DNA of 64,000 nucleotides from Kitasatospora purpeofusca (GTDB lineage Bacteria > Actinomycetota > Actinomycetes > Streptomycetales > Streptomycetaceae): the NCBI RefSeq assembly GCF_000718025.1, contig NZ_JODS01000002.1, positions 186,001 to 250,000 of the forward strand, in the 5' to 3' direction. The notes under the pieces are model-generated. The model searched no databases and was not told where the DNA came from. It saw nothing but the letters and a program-made list of their open reading frames with translations. The translations under genes were made by a program, and so were the position numbers. This document shows positions 61,215 through 64,000 of this stretch, piece after piece (within the stretch, counting starts at the first letter, position 1; every line of letters starts with the position of its first letter).

Positions 61215-61813
61215 GCGCCCGCTCCGACCGGCGGTGGGCCGAACTCGCCCGGGACCTGGAGTTCACCCGCCTCCCGGAGCTGCGCCGGCAGGCCGAGGGC
61301 TGGCGCACCGGCCTCACCGGGCTGACCGCGCTGCTCGCCGTCCTGGTGCTGCTGAAGGGCCGGGACAGTCTCGACCAGCTCCCGGACTGGGCGGGCAACA
61401 CGGCGACGGCGCTGCTCGCGCTGGCGTTCCTGCTCCTGGTGGCGGGTTCGCTGCTGGCGGTCCGGGCGGCGCACGGGGTGCCCGGTGAGGAGATCCTGCT
61501 CGGCGGGCAGGCGCTGCGGCGCTGGACGGAGCGGGAGGTGGGCCGGGTGACCCGGGCGCTGGCCCGGGCCTCGGGGTGCTGCGCGGTCGGACTGGTGCTG
61601 ATCGTGGGCGCGCTGGGGCTGGCCTGGGCGACCACGGAGGCGGCGCCCTCGCACCTGGTCCGGGTGCGGACCGGCAGCACCGACCTGTGTGGGGAGTTGG
61701 TCCGGGCGGATCAGGCGCAGCTCGTGCTGCGGACCGGGCCGGACCGCGCGGAGCGGACCGTCCCGCAGGTCGACGTCGCAGGACTGGAAGCGGTCGGTTC
61801 CTGCCCGAAGTGA
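61211..61813 (+). CDS. Three-span membrane protein, last gene of the caspase-HSP90 cassette
   Basis: 200-residue protein. A basic N-terminal 30 residues precede two close hydrophobic segments (LTGLTALLAVLVLL and ATALLALAFLLLVAGSLLAV). A polar stretch and a third segment follow (CCAVGLVLIVGALGLAWATT), then a small C-terminal domain (TDLCGELVRADQAQLVLRTG). The GTG overlaps the zinc-ribbon gene's stop (GTGA). In immune cassettes such membrane proteins are often the effector or the sensor; here that is inference from context. Confidence 0.75.
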   Translation: MSARSDRRWAELARDLEFTRLPELRRQAEGWRTGLTGLTALLAVLVLLKGRDSLDQLPDWAGNTATALLALAFLLLVAGSLLAVRAAHGVPGEEILLGGQALRRWTEREVGRVTRALARASGCCAVGLVLIVGALGLAWATTEAAPSHLVRVRTGSTDLCGELVRADQAQLVLRTGPDRAERTVPQVDVAGLEAVGSCPK

Positions 61814-61826
61814 GAAGCGGGAACAC

Positions 61827-61864
61827 CGGAGGGCGGCACCGGTGGTGACCGGTGCCGCCCTCCG
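61827..61864. terminator. Bidirectional terminator after the caspase-HSP90 cassette
   Basis: Perfect 16-bp inverted repeat (61827-61842 with 61849-61864) and a 6-nt loop, between the convergent membrane-protein and fumarylacetoacetase genes. Confidence 0.85.
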
Positions 61865-61912
61865 TTCCAACGGTGGTGCCGCCGACGGGGCCCGGGTGGT
61901 GGCCCCGTCGGG

Positions 61913-63136
61913 TCAGGGGGTGACGCGCCCTGCCACCTCGCCGAAGCCGATGACGGTGCCGTCCGGGCCGGGGGCGGTCGCGGTGATGGTCACCTCGTCG
62001 CCGTCCTCCAGGAAGGTGCGGGTCGTGCCGTCCGGGAGCTTGAGCGGGTTCTCGCCGTTCCAGGTGAGCTCGATCAGGGCGCCGCGGGTCTCCGGCTCCG
62101 GGCCGCTGACGGTGCCGGAGGCGAAGAGGTCGCCGGTGCGCAGCGAGGCGCCGTTGACCGTCATGTGGGCGAGCTGCTGGGCAGCCGTCCAGTACATCGA
62201 GGCGAACGGCGGGCGGGAGACCTGGTGGCCGTTCAGCCGGACCTCCAGGGCGAGGTCCAGGCCCCAGGGCCGGTCGCCCGCGCGGTCGTCGAGGTAGGGG
62301 AGCAGCTCGACGTCGCGGGTCGGCGGGGTGACCCGGGCGTGCTCCAGGGCGGCCAGCGGCACGATCCACGGCGAGACGGAGGTGGCGAAGGACTTGCCGA
62401 GGAACGGGCCGAGCGGCACGTACTCCCAGGCCTGGATGTCGCGCGCGGACCAGTCGTTGACCAGGCAGACGCCGAAGACGTGCTCGTCGAAGCGGTCCAG
62501 GGTGACCGGCTCGCCCAGCACCGAGGGCGCGCCGACGACGAAGCCGACCTCGGCCTCGATGTCCAGCCGGCGGGTCGGCCCGAACGACGGGGCGGCGTCT
62601 GCGGGGGCCTTGCGCTGCCCCTGCGGGCGGCTCACCGGGGTGCCGGACACCACCACGGTGCCGGAGCGGCCGTGGTAGCCGATCGGCAGGTGCTTCCAGT
62701 TGGGCGTCAGCGGCTCCGACCCGGGGCGGAAGATCTTCCCCAGGTTGGTGGCGTGGTGCTCGGAGGCGTAGAAGTCGACGTAGTCGGCGACCTCGAACGG
62801 CAGGTGCAGCGTCACCTCGGCGAGCGGCAGCAGCAGCGGGGAGAGCGCGTCCCGGTGGGTCTCGTCGGTCAGCCAGCGGGTCAGCGAGGCGCGGACCGCG
62901 GTCCACACCGGGCGGCCGGCCGCCAGCAGCGGGTTGAGCGAGTCCGCGTCGAGCAGGACGGAGGGCTCCCCGGCGGCCCGGGCGGCGGCGCCCGCGTCGA
63001 GGACGAAGTCGCCGATCCGGACGCCGATCCGCCGCACGCCGGGCCGGTCGGCCGCGGTGAAGACGCCGTACGGCAGGTTGTGCACGCCGAACGGCGAGTC
63101 GTTCGCGGGGGCGAGCCAGCTGCGGGGGGTGGTCAA
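61913..63136 (-). CDS. fahA: Fumarylacetoacetase
   Basis: 407-residue enzyme of tyrosine/homogentisate breakdown, cleaving fumarylacetoacetate to fumarate and acetoacetate. N-terminal NDSPFGVHNLPYGVFTAAD, metal ligands in VDFYASEHHATNLG, DIEAEVGFVVGAP and LVNDWSARDIQAWEYVPLGP, GKSFATSVSPWIVPLAALE, and SASMY-equivalent PPFASMYWTAAQQLAHMTVN are all present, and length matches the family. The TTG start overlaps the upstream gene's stop (TTGA) and has AGGAGG ahead. Confidence 0.95.
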   Translation of the reverse strand: MTTPRSWLAPANDSPFGVHNLPYGVFTAADRPGVRRIGVRIGDFVLDAGAAARAAGEPSVLLDADSLNPLLAAGRPVWTAVRASLTRWLTDETHRDALSPLLLPLAEVTLHLPFEVADYVDFYASEHHATNLGKIFRPGSEPLTPNWKHLPIGYHGRSGTVVVSGTPVSRPQGQRKAPADAAPSFGPTRRLDIEAEVGFVVGAPSVLGEPVTLDRFDEHVFGVCLVNDWSARDIQAWEYVPLGPFLGKSFATSVSPWIVPLAALEHARVTPPTRDVELLPYLDDRAGDRPWGLDLALEVRLNGHQVSRPPFASMYWTAAQQLAHMTVNGASLRTGDLFASGTVSGPEPETRGALIELTWNGENPLKLPDGTTRTFLEDGDEVTITATAPGPDGTVIGFGEVAGRVTP

Positions 63137-64000
63137 CGGTCCTCCTGGGGCGTCAGGGCGGGCGACAGCAGGCCGAGGGCGGCCAGGTCGTCCAGGGGCT
63201 CGGCGATGCTACAGGTGCCGAAAGCGGTGAACGAGTTGCGGATCACCGTCACCTGACGGTCCGTCAGTGCTTGAACGGCCTCGGCGAGCACCGCGCCGGA
63301 GCGCTCGGCCAGGATCTCGGCCGCCGCCTTCGGGTCGGTCTCGGCCGCCGCCAGGAGCACGTTCAGGAAGCCGTGGTGCTCGAAGCCGGTCGCCGGGTCG
63401 GTGTGCCGGACGGCGTGGTGCAGCCCGGCGGTGCACTTGTACGGCAGGCCGCGCTGCGCGCACCCGGTGAGGAAGCCCGCGAGCTCGGCCTCGTCCGGGA
63501 AGGCGCCGGCGACCACGCCGCCGGTGCGGAACTTGGCCCGGTACGGGCTGTCGACGAGGACGTCCAGGACCTCCTCCAGCCCGTCGCCGCGCAGCAGTTC
63601 GCGCGGCAGCTCGACGGCGGCGGGCACGTCCGGCGGCAGCAGCAGGTCGAGTGCGGCGACGGCCTCGTGGGCGTCCCGGGTGGCGAGTTCGACGCCGGCC
63701 ACCGTGAACGGGGCGGCGGCGGTGAGGGCCGGGCCGAGCTCGGAGCTGCCCCCCGGCAGCACCAGGCCGACCCGGAGCCGGGGGCCGGTACCGTCCGCCG
63801 CGGGCGCCGCAGTGCCCGTCAGCGCGTCCGCCGCGGCGGCCAACTCGCCCAGCCGGCCCGCCCCGCAGAGCAGCGGGCCGACGGCGTCGGCGTACGGGGC
63901 GGCGCGGTGCGCGAGGTGCGCGGGCACCGCCTCGGCGACGGGCAGGTTCCCGGGCGGGAACACCGCCGCGTCGTCGAACAGCCCCTGGAACAGCGGCGGG
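63133..64000 (-). CDS. Hypothetical protein coupled to fahA (runs off right edge)
   Basis: 289 residues are visible to the window edge, in frame through LFQGLFDDAAVFPPGNLPVA, so only the N-terminus is missing. Further landmarks are VGLVLPGGSSELGPALTAAA, DSPYRAKFRTGGVVAGAFPD, GLPYKCTAGLHHAVRHTDPA and EHHGFLNVLLAAAETDPKAA. No family name is recognised, but the conserved RAKFRTGG and CTAGLHH stretches suggest an enzyme. Its stop overlaps the fahA start, pointing to a role in the same aromatic amino-acid pathway or to simple co-expression. Confidence 0.75.
   Translation of the reverse strand, partial: PPLFQGLFDDAAVFPPGNLPVAEAVPAHLAHRAAPYADAVGPLLCGAGRLGELAAAADALTGTAAPAADGTGPRLRVGLVLPGGSSELGPALTAAAPFTVAGVELATRDAHEAVAALDLLLPPDVPAAVELPRELLRGDGLEEVLDVLVDSPYRAKFRTGGVVAGAFPDEAELAGFLTGCAQRGLPYKCTAGLHHAVRHTDPATGFEHHGFLNVLLAAAETDPKAAAEILAERSGAVLAEAVQALTDRQVTVIRNSFTAFGTCSIAEPLDDLAALGLLSPALTPQEDR

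Noticed and set aside
55789..61813. Recent mobile-element origin of the caspase cassette
   Set aside because: No integrase, transposase, tRNA or flanking repeat is visible, and base composition matches the neighbours.

Overview
This window is very GC-rich, with GTG and TTG starts, frequent 4-nt stop/start overlaps and long spurious open frames opposite real genes. It carries a conservon (histidine kinase, Roadblock, DUF742, GTPase), a DtxR-type iron box and several huge multidomain regulators. These features point to a chromosomal segment of a streptomycete (Streptomyces or Kitasatospora). I see no rRNA, tRNA, insertion sequence, integrase or CRISPR array.

Layout. 1-4969: siderophore iron uptake (esterase, fused double permease, lipoprotein receptor, ATPase) around an iron box that abuts the permease start codon. 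5118-6386: secreted sugar-dehydrogenase-like lipoprotein. 6546-19611: a five-gene operon made of a DUF4132 protein, a 1727-aa protein of unknown function, a MoxR AAA+ ATPase, a DUF5682-vWA fusion and a SWIM zinc-finger protein; it resembles the enterobacterial yeh locus. 19824-24189: a MarR regulator and a conservon. 24568-31923: acyl-CoA dehydrogenase, GAF-PAS sensor, lipase-maturation-factor-like protein and a frameshifted acidic repeat protein. 32025-40195: a metal-chelate ABC importer converging, with overlapping ends, on an isocyanide synthase, P450 and MFS exporter cluster. 40469-42762: ECF sigma factor, zinc-binding anti-sigma and a His/Met-rich membrane protein. 43093-46001: P450 and CoA-transferase. 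46041-48637: HdeD-like protein and a TrkA-domain channel-like protein. 48686-53637: NUDIX, HD nucleotidase and XRE regulator divergent from an ATP-binding protein, a small membrane protein, two tiny peptides and an isoaspartate-methyltransferase homologue. 53694-55660: two crotonase-fold enzymes. 55789-61813: a caspase-HSP90 giant protein coupled to a zinc-ribbon protein and a membrane protein. 61913-64000: fumarylacetoacetase and its coupled neighbour.

Three systems stand out. (1) The caspase-HSP90-zinc ribbon-membrane cassette looks like an NTP-dependent immunity or cell-suicide system. (2) The two tiny peptides feeding into a translationally coupled PIMT-type methyltransferase look like a minimal aspartate-modifying peptide (RiPP-like) system with no class-defining enzyme nearby. 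(3) The MoxR-vWA five-gene operon looks like a chaperone-type ATPase system with a very large unknown partner. The isocyanide cluster abutting a metal-chelate importer is a candidate metallophore locus. All functions are read from sequence motifs alone; no database search was run.
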